From: Methylophaga sp. UBA3192
GTDB lineage: Bacteria > Pseudomonadota > Gammaproteobacteria > Nitrosococcales > Methylophagaceae
DNA length: 64,000 nucleotides
Direction of reading: 5' to 3'
Assembly (NCBI GenBank): GCA_002363955.1
Contig: DEXE01000003.1
Location: 537,060-601,059, forward strand
The notes beneath the pieces are model-generated. The model was not told the DNA's origin, ran no database searches, and was given only the letters and a program-made list of their open reading frames with translations. A program made the translations under genes and the position numbers. Below are positions 27,120-36,251 of this stretch, piece after piece (position 1 is the first letter of the stretch; the number at the start of each line of letters is the position of its first letter).

Positions 27120-27315
27120 ATCATATCTTCCCCTGACTGCTTAAACTTAAAGCCTAATTTTCGGCTCTAAAAACATTTGTTCATGGTAGGTTGGGTTGAA
27201 GCATGTAACCCAACAATCCACCCCTGTTTTCATCACACTTGCCAAAACCCCACGATCGAATCACAATCTAATTCCTCGAAAAAAAACACTCTAACCATCG
27301 CGAAGGACAGCGCTG

Positions 27316-28347
27316 ATGAATATCACTAAAAAACAGCTTGATTCAGCTGTTAAACAACAGCTTATCTCCCAGGATCAGGCAGAAAAGCTATTCGAATTAT
27401 TTAAATCCCAACCATCGTCTGGTCCCAGTTTTGACTTTACCCATGTGCTTTATTATATGGGCGGCTTGATTGCCATTGGGGCGATGACCCTGTTTATGAC
27501 CCTGGGCTGGGAAAGCTTTGGTGGCTGGGGGATATTCTTTATCAGTCTGGCGTATGCCGGTGTGGGACTCAAACTGGCTAATCGGTTTCAAACAAAAGGT
27601 TATGCCATTCCTGCCGGGATTTGTGCGACGTTTGTGGTGGCACTGACACCGCTGGCTCTTTATGGCTTACAGCAAGGGATGGGCTGGTGGCCGGATGCGA
27701 GTGTTTATCGTGATTACCATCGTTATATCCAGTGGCATTGGTTATATATGGAATTGGGTACACTGATAGTGGGCGCGGTGATTTTTTATCGCTACCGTTA
27801 TCCGTTTTTATTAATGCCGATTGCCGTGACACTATGGTATCTGTCGATGGATATTGCCGCCATGATGGTTGGTGGCTATGCCAACTTTGAACTGCGTGCT
27901 TTGGTGTCGATGTACTTTGGTCTGGCGATGACACTGTTTGCGTTCTGGGTAGATATGCGGGGTTACAAATCAGGTGATTATGCTTTCTGGTTATATCTGT
28001 TTGGTGTGATAGCGTTCTGGGGCGGTATGACCTCACAATACTCTGATAGTGAGTTGGCTAAATTCATCTATTTCAGTATTAATCTGTTGATGATTGGTAT
28101 TGGTGTAGTGATATCACGGCGGGTATTTGTGGTATTCGGTGCACTGGGCTCGGCCTTTTACCTTGGGCATCTTGCCAATGTGGTTTTCAAGGACAGTCTG
28201 CTGTTTCCTATTGCACTGACCGCTATCGGTCTTGGGCTGATTTATCTGGGTGTTTTGTGGCAGAAACATGAACAACAAATCAGTGAGAGCATTCAGGCCC
28301 ATCTGCCAGTTACACTAAGAGAATTTCTAGCTGCTAAAAAACGCTGA
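27316..28347 (+). CDS. DUF2157-like polytopic membrane protein
   Basis: A 343-residue protein. Residues 1-40 are hydrophilic and helical (KKQLDSAVKQQLISQDQAEKLFELF), as in DUF2157 proteins that begin with a short cytosolic helix pair, followed by about ten membrane helices. No catalytic motif seen. It sits between two heat-shock genes but has its own gap with no visible sigma-32 site. Confidence 0.65.
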   Translation: MNITKKQLDSAVKQQLISQDQAEKLFELFKSQPSSGPSFDFTHVLYYMGGLIAIGAMTLFMTLGWESFGGWGIFFISLAYAGVGLKLANRFQTKGYAIPAGICATFVVALTPLALYGLQQGMGWWPDASVYRDYHRYIQWHWLYMELGTLIVGAVIFYRYRYPFLLMPIAVTLWYLSMDIAAMMVGGYANFELRALVSMYFGLAMTLFAFWVDMRGYKSGDYAFWLYLFGVIAFWGGMTSQYSDSELAKFIYFSINLLMIGIGVVISRRVFVVFGALGSAFYLGHLANVVFKDSLLFPIALTAIGLGLIYLGVLWQKHEQQISESIQAHLPVTLREFLAAKKR

Positions 28348-28353
28348 ATGCAG

Positions 28354-28383
28354 ATGCTTAAAGCAGATTCCTGCTTTAAGCAT
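28354..28383 (+). terminator. possible terminator hairpin
   Basis: A 13-base near-perfect stem (ATGCTTAAAGCAG/CTGCTTTAAGCAT) with a four-base loop directly follows the stop of the membrane protein gene. The T tract after it is short, so termination may be weak. Confidence 0.5.
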
Positions 28384-28389
28384 TTATGG

Positions 28390-28418
28390 CTTGATCTTCT
28401 TCACCATAAGCCCCACTT
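28390..28418 (+). promoter_or_regulatory. sigma-32 heat-shock promoter of hslO
   Basis: CTTGATC (28390-28396) and CCCCACTT (28411-28418) spaced by 14 bases match the RpoH consensus with two differences. The layout and spacer equal those of the htpG promoter 3.3 kb upstream. Transcription would start about 80 bases before the hslO ATG. Confidence 0.75.
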
Positions 28419-28505
28419 GTTATCAGATACGTTAAAATGCCGGTTAATCCCCGGTATTTTTATTTGCCACATAACCACCCGCTAGATGCAGTATGAGGAA
28501 TCATC

Positions 28506-29402
28506 ATGCAAGACGACGCCATTCAGGCAGATCATTTACAACGTTTTATTTTTGATAATGCCGCTATTCGTGGGGAATGGGTGCAACTCAAGCAAACCTG
28601 GCAGATCGTTAAAGTTCAGCGCGAATACCCACCGGCAGTGGCTTCCTTGCTGGGGCAAATGCTCTCTGCTGCGGCATTACTGGCTGAGACCGTCAAAATG
28701 TCGGGTCGACTGGTGTTGCAATGCCGTTCTGATGGTCCGGTTTCGCTGCTTATGGTTGAATGTACCAGTGACCATACTTTACGAGGTCTGGCGAACTGGG
28801 AGGGGGAAATTGCTGATGACGCCACCATGCAGGAGTTGTTAGGTGAGGGGAATCTGGCGATTACCATTGAAAATGTAGAAGCCAAGCAACCCTACCAAGG
28901 TATTGTCAGTGTGCAGGGCGAAACGATTGCGGAAATGCTGGAAGTATATTTTGCTCAATCCGAGCAATTAAAAACCCGTATCTGGTTAGCCACAGATGAA
29001 CACACTGCCGGCGGTTTGATGCTTCAGCAATTACCCGAGCAGGATCCCGAACAACATGATGAGAACTGGACCCGAATCAATTTTCTGGCCGAAACAGTCA
29101 CGAATGAAGAACTGTTGAATCTGGATGCAGTCTCCTTGTTATATCGATTATTTCATGAAGAAATGGTGCGTTTATTGAGTACAACCATGCTGGAATTTGC
29201 CTGTACCTGTTCACGTCAACGGGTGGCTGATACTATCAAGCTGCTGGGGCGACAGGAAGCAGAAGATATCATTGCCGAACGTGGCTTTGTCGAACTGGCC
29301 TGTGAGTTCTGTAACACGCATTATCAGTTTGATCCGGTGGATGTGGCGGGGTTATTCAGTGACCCGCTGAATATCCAGAATGATTCAGATACTTTGCATT
29401 AA
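28506..29402 (+). CDS. hslO: redox-regulated chaperone Hsp33
   Basis: A holdase chaperone switched on by oxidative unfolding. The four zinc-binding, redox-sensing cysteines are all present: CxC at 233 and 235 and CxxC at 266 and 269. The N-terminal domain has the LLGQMLSAAALLAETVKM and SGRLVLQCRSDGPVSLL motifs. 298 residues, normal length. Twelve bases separate it from the sulfide:quinone oxidoreductase gene, so the two may share the heat-shock transcript. Confidence 0.96.
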   Translation: MQDDAIQADHLQRFIFDNAAIRGEWVQLKQTWQIVKVQREYPPAVASLLGQMLSAAALLAETVKMSGRLVLQCRSDGPVSLLMVECTSDHTLRGLANWEGEIADDATMQELLGEGNLAITIENVEAKQPYQGIVSVQGETIAEMLEVYFAQSEQLKTRIWLATDEHTAGGLMLQQLPEQDPEQHDENWTRINFLAETVTNEELLNLDAVSLLYRLFHEEMVRLLSTTMLEFACTCSRQRVADTIKLLGRQEAEDIIAERGFVELACEFCNTHYQFDPVDVAGLFSDPLNIQNDSDTLH

Positions 29403-29414
29403 CCTGGAATAAAC

Positions 29415-30686
29415 ATGGCGCATATTGTCATTATCGGTGCGAGTACCGGTGGTTTACCGGCTGCTTATGAATGCCGGGCAGCTTTAGACAAAACACACCA
29501 TATCAGCGTGGTATCCAATACACCGATTTTTCACTTTGTACCCAGCAATCCCTGGGTAGCCGTGGGCTGGCGAAAGCGTGCTGATATCAGCTTTGAACTG
29601 GTATCCGTGTTATCCAGTAAAAACATCGATTTCTACGACTCTGGCGCCACCAAAATCAAACCCGCCACTAATCAGGTTTTGCTGGGTGATAACACCATTC
29701 TCAATTACGACTATCTGATTATTGCTACCGGTCCCAAACTGGCCTTTGATGAAATCGAAGGTTTTGGTCCGCAAGCCCATACCCATTCCATCTGCACGGT
29801 GAGCCATGCTGAAGACAGCTATCATGCCTGGCGTCATTTATTGAAAAATCCTGGTCCAATTGTCGTGGGTGCAGTGCAAGGGGCTTCCTGTTTTGGTCCC
29901 GCCTACGAATTTGCCTTCATCATGAACCGGGCATTACGCAAAGCCAAAGTACGGGATCGGGTACCGATGACATTTGTCACGCCGGAGCCTTATATCGGCC
30001 ACATGGGCTTGGGGGGAGTTGGTGATTCCAAAGGACTGTTTGAATCCGAATTTCGTAAAAACGATATCAAGTGGATCACCAATGCCCGGGTTAAGTCCAT
30101 CAGCAAAGGCAAAATGCTGGTCGAGCAGGTGGATGATAATGCTGAGACCATCAAAACCCATCAACTGGCGTTTGATTACAGTATGTTAATTCCAGCATTT
30201 AAGGGTGTCGACTGTGTTGCAAATCTGAGTGAGGATTTGGTCAACCCACGAGGCTTTCTGAAAGTCGATGAATTTCAGCGTAATCCTGCTTACCCGAATA
30301 TCTATGGTGTCGGTGTCTGTGTGGCGATTCCACCAGTTGAAGCGACAGCTTTACCGGTGGGCGTACCCAAAACCGGCTATATGATTGAAAGTATGGCGAA
30401 AGCTGCCGTAGCCAATATTCAGGCTGCCTTAGAAGAGCGTCCAATTGAAACACGGGCCAGTTTGAATGCGGTGTGTCTGGCCGATATGGGGCATACCGGT
30501 GCCGCGTTTGTTGCCTTACCACAAATTCCACCACGCAATCTGGCCTGGATGAAAAAAGGCCGTTGGGTGCAAATAGCGAAAATCGCCTTTGAAAAATACT
30601 TTCTGTTCCGTATGAAACGCGGATTGCCTGAATCCTTCTACGAACGCTGTCTGCTACGTTGTTTCGGGATCAGCAAAATTAAATAA
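29415..30686 (+). CDS. sulfide:quinone oxidoreductase-like flavoprotein
   Basis: Peripheral membrane flavoenzyme predicted to oxidise sulfide and reduce quinone. The N-terminal FAD fold is VIIGASTGGLPAAYE and the second FAD motif GVGVCVAIPP. The three SQR cysteines are at 127, 159 (GASCFGPAYEF) and 354 (NAVCLADMG), close to the 128/160/356 positions known in characterised SQRs. The C-terminal part is basic and amphipathic, fitting membrane attachment. 423 residues. Its place directly after hslO suggests linkage of sulfide detoxification to redox stress. Confidence 0.88.
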   Translation: MAHIVIIGASTGGLPAAYECRAALDKTHHISVVSNTPIFHFVPSNPWVAVGWRKRADISFELVSVLSSKNIDFYDSGATKIKPATNQVLLGDNTILNYDYLIIATGPKLAFDEIEGFGPQAHTHSICTVSHAEDSYHAWRHLLKNPGPIVVGAVQGASCFGPAYEFAFIMNRALRKAKVRDRVPMTFVTPEPYIGHMGLGGVGDSKGLFESEFRKNDIKWITNARVKSISKGKMLVEQVDDNAETIKTHQLAFDYSMLIPAFKGVDCVANLSEDLVNPRGFLKVDEFQRNPAYPNIYGVGVCVAIPPVEATALPVGVPKTGYMIESMAKAAVANIQAALEERPIETRASLNAVCLADMGHTGAAFVALPQIPPRNLAWMKKGRWVQIAKIAFEKYFLFRMKRGLPESFYERCLLRCFGISKIK

Positions 30687-30690
30687 TCTA

Positions 30691-31284
30691 ATGAAAGCAA
30701 CTTATATCAGAATGTGGTGGCTGAGCTTAATCATTCCTATCATACTGATATTAAGCGGTTGCTCCGGCCGGATCACGCCACCTAAATCCCCGGAAATTCC
30801 ACGAGCCGTGTTTGTACTTGATCATGGGCAACACTCCAGTTTGATCATTGAAGATAAACAGGGTGATCTGGCACGTTATTCCTACGGCGACTGGCGCTAT
30901 TATGCTGAGGGTAAAACCGGTATATTTTCGGGTGTCAGAGCCATCTTCGTGCCAACCAAGGCGGCGTTAGGTCGTAAACAACTCTCGGGACCGGCAACGC
31001 CTGAAAACATCCATGAGCAAGTCAAAATAGCGGTGTTAACTATTGTTTCACTTGAAGCAGAAGCCTCAGCAGTCGATGCTTTACAGCAGAAACTCGACAC
31101 TGTTTATCAGCAAAACCAGGCATCACGGATCTATCGACAAGATTTTGACCTCGAATTTGTACATTACCCGATGACATACAGTGTTTTGAATAACTCCAAT
31201 CAAGTCATAGGGCAGTGGCTTACTGAACTGGGCAGTGAAATCGAAGGCTGGCCGTTGTTATCAAATTGGCAGGTTAACCCCTGA
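30691..31284 (+). CDS. lipoprotein of unknown function, DUF2459-like
   Basis: A 197-residue protein with an N-terminal helix and a lipobox ILILSGCSG. The VFVLDHGQHSSLII and YSYGDWRYYAEGKTG segments resemble the DUF2459 pattern (a His near the start and a YGW-like strand), but the match is by eye. It starts four bases after the SQR stop and is probably cotranscribed. No function can be stated. Confidence 0.55.
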   Translation: MKATYIRMWWLSLIIPIILILSGCSGRITPPKSPEIPRAVFVLDHGQHSSLIIEDKQGDLARYSYGDWRYYAEGKTGIFSGVRAIFVPTKAALGRKQLSGPATPENIHEQVKIAVLTIVSLEAEASAVDALQQKLDTVYQQNQASRIYRQDFDLEFVHYPMTYSVLNNSNQVIGQWLTELGSEIEGWPLLSNWQVNP

Positions 31285-31398
31285 ACAGACAGCTTGTCTC
31301 ACAGTCCACTTCAAACGTCATTTTTGGAATTGCAGACAACTTTACTGACATAATTGGCTGATACTATCTGCTCTGCAAAATTTATTGGGGTAGTCTGC

Positions 31399-31803
31399 AT
31401 GTCAGAAAAAATCAAAGCTGTGGTGAATCATTCTCTGGCAATTGCTCAGGATATCGGGCTGATCATCGTTGCCATCGCCACGCTGGTGGCCGTGGGAATT
31501 GAAATCAATTTTATGTTTGAAAACGGTACCGTCTTACTGACCGATTTATTGTTGCTGTTTATCTATCTGGAAGTGCTGACCATGGTGGCGGTTTATTACA
31601 AGTCAGGTGAGTTACCCATCAAGTTTCCATTATATATCGCCATTGTGGCTTTAGCGCGTTACCTGATTCTGGATATGAAAAACATTGATACCTGGCGAAT
31701 TCTGGGTGTTACCGTTGCGATTCTTCTGCTGGGGTTATCAATAATCGTCATTCATTATTGTCAAACCAATCTGTTTGAGAAAAGCCGTGAATCCGTTGAT
31801 TAG
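31399..31803 (+). CDS. PsiE-like membrane protein
   Basis: A 134-residue protein with four hydrophobic helices and the phosphate-starvation-inducible PsiE family pattern: LLLLFIYLEVLTMVAVYY, then PLYIAIVALARYLILDM. The role of PsiE is unknown. The ATG at 31399 gives the usual PsiE-like N-terminus. Confidence 0.75.
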   Translation: MSEKIKAVVNHSLAIAQDIGLIIVAIATLVAVGIEINFMFENGTVLLTDLLLLFIYLEVLTMVAVYYKSGELPIKFPLYIAIVALARYLILDMKNIDTWRILGVTVAILLLGLSIIVIHYCQTNLFEKSRESVD

Positions 31804-31811
31804 GCCGAACC

Positions 31812-32147
31812 TTAGTTGAGCCCGTTTCGGCTGAACATCAACAACAATGGTTTAAGCCAATGCTGACGCCAGGTCAGTATGCTGGCAATGCCTTTTCCAG
31901 CCAGGCTAAGCAGCATTACCCAGACTAATACCGCCATAGTGGGATGGTCGGCGGCCAGACAAAGTAGTAAACCGGCAACCAGACTGCAATAACCCACAAT
32001 ACGTAAACGAAGTTGTTCGACTGAAGAGGGCAGACTGGTTTCGTTACCAACCACCTGACGCCAGTGATTGGGCAGGCTGAGAGAAAGACAAGCCATACCC
32101 AATAGAGTGATAAAAATGGCGGCTAACCAACAAATGACTTCAACCAC
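31812..32147 (-). CDS. DUF3325 membrane protein
   Basis: Last gene of the iron operon. About 111 residues with three helices and the family pattern LSLPNHWRQVVG followed by LRLRIVGYCSLVAGLLLCL and VLVWVMLLSLAGKG. DUF3325 proteins accompany PepSY and DUF3649 proteins near siderophore receptors; the function is unknown. I chose the GTG at 32147, which has GGAG upstream and an eight-base overlap with the PepSY gene; an ATG at 32180 is the alternative. Confidence 0.72.
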   Translation of the reverse strand: MVEVICWLAAIFITLLGMACLSLSLPNHWRQVVGNETSLPSSVEQLRLRIVGYCSLVAGLLLCLAADHPTMAVLVWVMLLSLAGKGIASILTWRQHWLKPLLLMFSRNGLN

Positions 32148-33840
32148 GGCTGGTCTCCAGTTTTTGTGCTGAAAATTCAATGGCTTTATTCACAGCAACA
32201 TTCTCACGTTTTTTCAGGAATCTTGCGGCATAAATCGCGACAGCACTGCTGACCAGCAAGCTTAAATCCACCCCGGCAACCGGCCAGTAATGAAATGCTG
32301 TTTCCAATAAATGATCGCCTGTCGTCACCCAATTAAGGATCACGGCAGCAACGGCAAGCACAGCAAATAAAATGCTTTGTTCACGCCAAGCGGGTGAAAT
32401 GTGCAGATGGCGAATCGCAGAACTGCGCCAGAAGGCGTGCAGTAACATCACACTCCAGCTTCCCCAGAACACCACCTGTTCCCAGTAACCTTTACCGATC
32501 ATTTCAGCGGGTAATAAGCGGTTTGCCACCAACATGCTGACGGTAGCCACCAACATGCCAGTCACAGTCGTGACAGCCAGTGCATCAACTATCTGACTGC
32601 CGGAGCTGCCCTGCAATGTATGCTGACGTTTACGTTTTTCGACAAAGAAGATAAAGCCGGTAGCAATACAGATGGCTCCGACCAATCCGCCAAATACATA
32701 CAACCAACGCAGCAGCCAATGTTCAAAATGCTGTAAATGCAGTCCGGTCAGAAATTCGTTGATTTCAGAAACCGCAGAGCGGGGTGGTTCTTCACGAATT
32801 AACTCACCGGTACTGGCATTAAAGTGCATGCCTTCACCTACCAGAGCAACCCGATCACTACCGGCACGATAAATACTGACAAAGCTGTTGGCATCATCCA
32901 CATGCGTGATTTTCAAAAAGCCGACTTCACCCGGCATCTCTTTCTCAGCCCAGCGTTGTTTGGCATGCGCCACCATGGCATCCACAGAAGCTATCTCAGA
33001 GGCCACCCCGGCACGGTCATGCGGTAAACCGGTTTCGCTGGCCTCAACCATTTCATGGTAATCATGTAAGGGCTCCAGCTGAGTATGTGTCACCGGAAAG
33101 TAGAAAAAGCTGGCAAAGATCACCAGACCGGTAAAGGTAAAAAAGAAATGAAACGGCAATGCCACCATGCCGGTGAGATTATGCAAATCCAGCACACTGC
33201 GCTGCGTTTGTTTGTCTGGACGGAAGGTAAAAAACTCACGGAAACGCTTACGATGAATAATCACCCCACTGACTAAAGCCGCCATCATAATAAAGGCGGC
33301 AATACCGACGATATAAATGCCAATGCGATTCCAGTTCCAGTTCAGGCTGTAATGCATCGGATAGAAAAACTTGCTGCCGATTTTCAGCTGGTCATCGGGG
33401 AACGCCTTACCAGTACGTGGATCAATGGTGATATTGCCATGAATATGATTATGACCTTCAGGGTCGAGTGGCTGCGGCACCAGAAAGCCAACACCCATAA
33501 TCAGCACCGGATCACGATGCGTGGTGTAAGCCCAGAATTCATCGGCTGGTAATTCGGTACGAGGAGTCATCGGCCCCTGACTCAAATCATGCAGCAGCGG
33601 CATGTTGGTGTTGTAATCCTGCTCATTGGGTTCAACCGAACGAAGAATCGGCAGCAACATCTCATCAAAGGATGGCATCACCTGTGGTTCAAAACGGCTT
33701 TCCGGAATTGACCAGCGATCAATTTCACGATCAAAAACGGACAGGCTGCCAAAAAAGAACACCACCATCAGAATAAAACCCAGGGTCAGACCAAACCAGG
33801 TATGCAGCCAGGCCATTGATTGTCGAAAGCTACTGAACAT
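32140..33840 (-). CDS. PepSY-associated transmembrane protein
   Basis: A 566-residue inner membrane protein of the PiuB/PepSY_TM family. The first helix (WLHTWFGLTLGFILMVVFFFGSLSVF) and conserved periplasmic His regions (VLDLHNLTGMVALPFHFFFTFTGL, LTGLHLQHFEHWLLRWLYV) are typical; these proteins are thought to help periplasmic ferric siderophore reduction. Middle gene of a Fur-regulated operon (DUF3649, PepSY, DUF3325). The TonB receptor that usually precedes such genes is missing here. Confidence 0.88.
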   Translation of the reverse strand: MFSSFRQSMAWLHTWFGLTLGFILMVVFFFGSLSVFDREIDRWSIPESRFEPQVMPSFDEMLLPILRSVEPNEQDYNTNMPLLHDLSQGPMTPRTELPADEFWAYTTHRDPVLIMGVGFLVPQPLDPEGHNHIHGNITIDPRTGKAFPDDQLKIGSKFFYPMHYSLNWNWNRIGIYIVGIAAFIMMAALVSGVIIHRKRFREFFTFRPDKQTQRSVLDLHNLTGMVALPFHFFFTFTGLVIFASFFYFPVTHTQLEPLHDYHEMVEASETGLPHDRAGVASEIASVDAMVAHAKQRWAEKEMPGEVGFLKITHVDDANSFVSIYRAGSDRVALVGEGMHFNASTGELIREEPPRSAVSEINEFLTGLHLQHFEHWLLRWLYVFGGLVGAICIATGFIFFVEKRKRQHTLQGSSGSQIVDALAVTTVTGMLVATVSMLVANRLLPAEMIGKGYWEQVVFWGSWSVMLLHAFWRSSAIRHLHISPAWREQSILFAVLAVAAVILNWVTTGDHLLETAFHYWPVAGVDLSLLVSSAVAIYAARFLKKRENVAVNKAIEFSAQKLETSRG

Positions 33841-33843
33841 GGT

Positions 33844-34149
33844 TTAAATTCCTTGTAAAAATGACTGTTGCACAACACTGGCCAGCACGGTCATTACCAC
33901 ACCACCCCCAAACAGAATCAGCCATAACCGAATTAACTTATCTGTTGCCATTCCCCATAAAAACAGACTGAGATAGACCAGTAAGCCCAGCATCAACATG
34001 CCCATTTCAACATCATGAAATTCCACACCCAACGGAATCAAAGCCGCAATAGTGATGGCAATCAGGCCCCAGGTGAACAGATAGCCGCCCACCAGACTGG
34101 CAAAAATCCGGCTGGCAACTGGCCAGGCGGGAGAGGAAAAATTCGGCAT
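33844..34149 (-). CDS. DUF3649 membrane protein
   Basis: First gene of the iron operon, 101 residues with three helices. The pattern RIFASLVGGYLFTWGLIAITIAALIPLG is typical of DUF3649. The ATG at 34149 is chosen so that the protein begins at the family start; a longer reading starts at 34197. Located about 75 bases downstream of a Fur-like operator. Confidence 0.78.
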   Translation of the reverse strand: MPNFSSPAWPVASRIFASLVGGYLFTWGLIAITIAALIPLGVEFHDVEMGMLMLGLLVYLSLFLWGMATDKLIRLWLILFGGGVVMTVLASVVQQSFLQGI

Positions 34150-34223
34150 GAAAACGGACCTGTCTGAAAAACGAAATGCATCACTGAGAGATAACACTCT
34201 GTGAATTGCTAAAATCTAATGCT

Positions 34224-34243
34224 AAATGATAATAATTAACATT
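34224..34243 (-). promoter_or_regulatory. Fur box upstream of iron operon
   Basis: AAATGATAATAATTAACATT closely matches the 19-base Fur consensus GATAATGATAATCATTATC. It lies between the DUF3649 gene and the divergent gene at 34462 and predicts iron repression of the three-gene operon. Confidence 0.75.
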
Positions 34244-34461
34244 CACATTGTATAGCGGTATGCTTTTTAATTAAAGGGGAAAAATTCATCCACAGCGCTT
34301 CTCCCTGGTAATCGAATCGCCACTGTTTGATAAGTACAACCAGCTTTGTAGTTCAATAATTTCAGCCTTTGTAAAACAACACCTATTGACAGCAATGCTA
34401 TAAATTTAATGGATGCTTTAAAGCCCAACGATTTTTTAAACTTCAGGAAACATGAACCGAC

Positions 34462-35517
34462 ATGAATAACAATAAGCGAAGCCATTTCTTTGTAAAACAA
34501 TGGATGTTGGTGTTATGGCTTTTAGCCAGTAGTTCGGCATTTGCTCAAGCTCCCTTCGAACTTGCCAAAGTGAAGACCGAAGCAGGGCAATCACATTCTT
34601 ATATCGCCGAAGAACATGATATTAAAGTGCCCGTCACCGTGATACATGGCACACAACCCGGGCCGGTGTTATTACTCACAGCCGGAGTGCACGGGGATGA
34701 GTTTCCAGCCATTTTGGCTTTGCAACGTCTGCGCGAAGAGGTCGATGCAAAACAATTAAAAGGCACGTTAATAATGGTGCATCTGGCTAACTTGCCGGGG
34801 TTTCATGCCCGCCGGGTTGCTTTGCATCCTGCCGATAATAAAAATCTTAATCGCGAATTTCCCGGTGATAAAAACGGTACCCCCACCGAACAACTGGCCG
34901 AGTTTTTTACCCGTGAATTTATCAGCCGCATCGATTTTCTGATTGATATGCATTCCGGCAGCTGGAATCAGCAGTTATGGCCACACGTCTATTCACCGTT
35001 TGTCGGTGATCAACAACTGGACGATCTGACCTTTGAATTCGCCAAAGCCATCGGTATGCAACATATCGTAATGTATGGCGAACGTCCACGCGATCCGGCC
35101 AATTCGATTTCCTATCCGAATACCGCCATGACACGCGGCAAACCCGGCCTCACCACTGAAATAGGTCATCTTGGTCAACGTGATGAAGCATCAGTTGAAG
35201 ACACGCTAACGCTGTCGCGAAATGCGCTGTACTTTCTGGAAATGCTGCCCGGCAAACCAATGCCGCATTCAGATCCGATCATCTATGACAAACTCAAATC
35301 CGTTGCCAGCCCGGCCGATGGTTTATTCACCCCACGCGTTGAAATCGGCAGTGCCGTAGAAAAGGGCACCATCGTCGGAGATATCAGAGATTATTTTGGC
35401 AATATCGTCGCCGAGTTAACCGCACCCGTAAGCGGAACTGTATTGATGATTAACGACACCCCGCCGGTTAAGGCAGGCGAAACACCTGTAACCATTGGAA
35501 TTGAGCAGGAAAACTAA
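34462..35517 (+). CDS. secreted succinylglutamate desuccinylase/aspartoacylase family protein
   Basis: M14-type zinc hydrolase of 351 residues. An N-terminal signal peptide ends near SSAFAQAP. Zinc ligands are AGVHGDEFP (HxxE) and IDMHSGSW (His), and NLNREFPG carries the substrate-binding Asn-Arg. The C-terminal ETEIG-like glutamate (LTTEIGHLG) and a lipoyl-like beta domain (FTPRVEIGSAVEKGTIVGDI) follow. The substrate (an N-acyl amino acid or amide) is unknown. The Fur box upstream could affect it too because the promoter gap is shared. Confidence 0.85.
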   Translation: MNNNKRSHFFVKQWMLVLWLLASSSAFAQAPFELAKVKTEAGQSHSYIAEEHDIKVPVTVIHGTQPGPVLLLTAGVHGDEFPAILALQRLREEVDAKQLKGTLIMVHLANLPGFHARRVALHPADNKNLNREFPGDKNGTPTEQLAEFFTREFISRIDFLIDMHSGSWNQQLWPHVYSPFVGDQQLDDLTFEFAKAIGMQHIVMYGERPRDPANSISYPNTAMTRGKPGLTTEIGHLGQRDEASVEDTLTLSRNALYFLEMLPGKPMPHSDPIIYDKLKSVASPADGLFTPRVEIGSAVEKGTIVGDIRDYFGNIVAELTAPVSGTVLMINDTPPVKAGETPVTIGIEQEN

Positions 35518-35563
35518 GAAATTAGCCTGAATACTATTGTCACTCGACAGGCAAATTCATAAC

Positions 35564-35598
35564 TGCTTGCTGTAGCGACGTTATCAGGAATAAAGTTC
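35564..35598 (+). repeat. diverged repeat, left copy
   Basis: GCTTGCTGTAgcgACGTTAT followed by TAAAGT, similar to 36844-36877 apart from a three-base insertion and a diverged stretch before TAAAGT. The two copies bracket the GNAT gene and the RelB/YafQ pair. Confidence 0.4.
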
Positions 35599-35626
35599 AT
35601 CAACAGCGCCTGGGAGCAAAAATGAC

Positions 35627-36094
35627 ATGAAGCTCGAGTTTAAATGGTCTCGTTTGGAATCTTTAACTACCATCGAGCTTTACGAGATCATCAAAGCGCG
35701 TGAATCGGTTTTTGTTGTCGAGCAACATTGTCCCTATCAGGAAACCGATGATTTGGACCTTCACGCCTGGCATCTATCTGCCCTGGTAAATGGTGAACTG
35801 GCCGCTTACGCCAGAGTTATTGAGCCGGGAATTAAAAGCAACCAGCCGTCGATTGGCCGCGTGATGAGCGTTAAAAAATTCAGGGCGCAAGGAATCGGTA
35901 GAGCACTGATGGAAGAAGCTATCAAATTCATTGAACTCAAATTTCCAGACAATGACATCAAAATCTCAGCACAGGTTTACTTACAACAGTTCTATACATC
36001 ACTTGGTTTTCATGCTTCTGGAGAACCGTATGATGAAGATTGTCTACCGCATATCGACATGATTAAGTCAGTAAATCACACAGCTAAATACTGA
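35627..36094 (+). CDS. ElaA-like GNAT N-acetyltransferase
   Basis: A 155-residue GNAT. The ElaA pattern is clear: LYEIIKARESVFVVEQHCPYQETDDLDLHAWHL, then GRVMSVKKFRAQGIGRALMEEAI with the acetyl-CoA loop RAQGIGRA, and QVYLQQFYTSLGFHASGEPYDEDCLPHIDM. The substrate is unknown. It lies between two copies of a diverged repeat with a toxin-antitoxin pair and may be a mobile accessory gene. Confidence 0.87.
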   Translation: MKLEFKWSRLESLTTIELYEIIKARESVFVVEQHCPYQETDDLDLHAWHLSALVNGELAAYARVIEPGIKSNQPSIGRVMSVKKFRAQGIGRALMEEAIKFIELKFPDNDIKISAQVYLQQFYTSLGFHASGEPYDEDCLPHIDMIKSVNHTAKY

Positions 36095-36180
36095 GCGATT
36101 GTGCAAAGAGATTATATCGAATCATCTTTAAATGCTGCCGACAGGTAACCCGTTTTGCACGATCCAAATGGTAGCTCAGC

Positions 36181-36232
36181 TTGGACTTACTTCATACATT
36201 TGATACAATTTTTCAGGCTATGTAATACATAG
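36181..36232 (+). promoter_or_regulatory. sigma-70 promoter and RelB-type operator
   Basis: TTGGAC (36181-36186) and TACAAT (36204-36209) with a 17-base spacer form a good promoter. The palindrome CTATGTA-A-TACATAG (36218-36232), just downstream of the -10, is placed as an autoregulatory operator for the antitoxin. Confidence 0.7.
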
Positions 36233-36251
36233 TTATACAAATGGTGATGAT

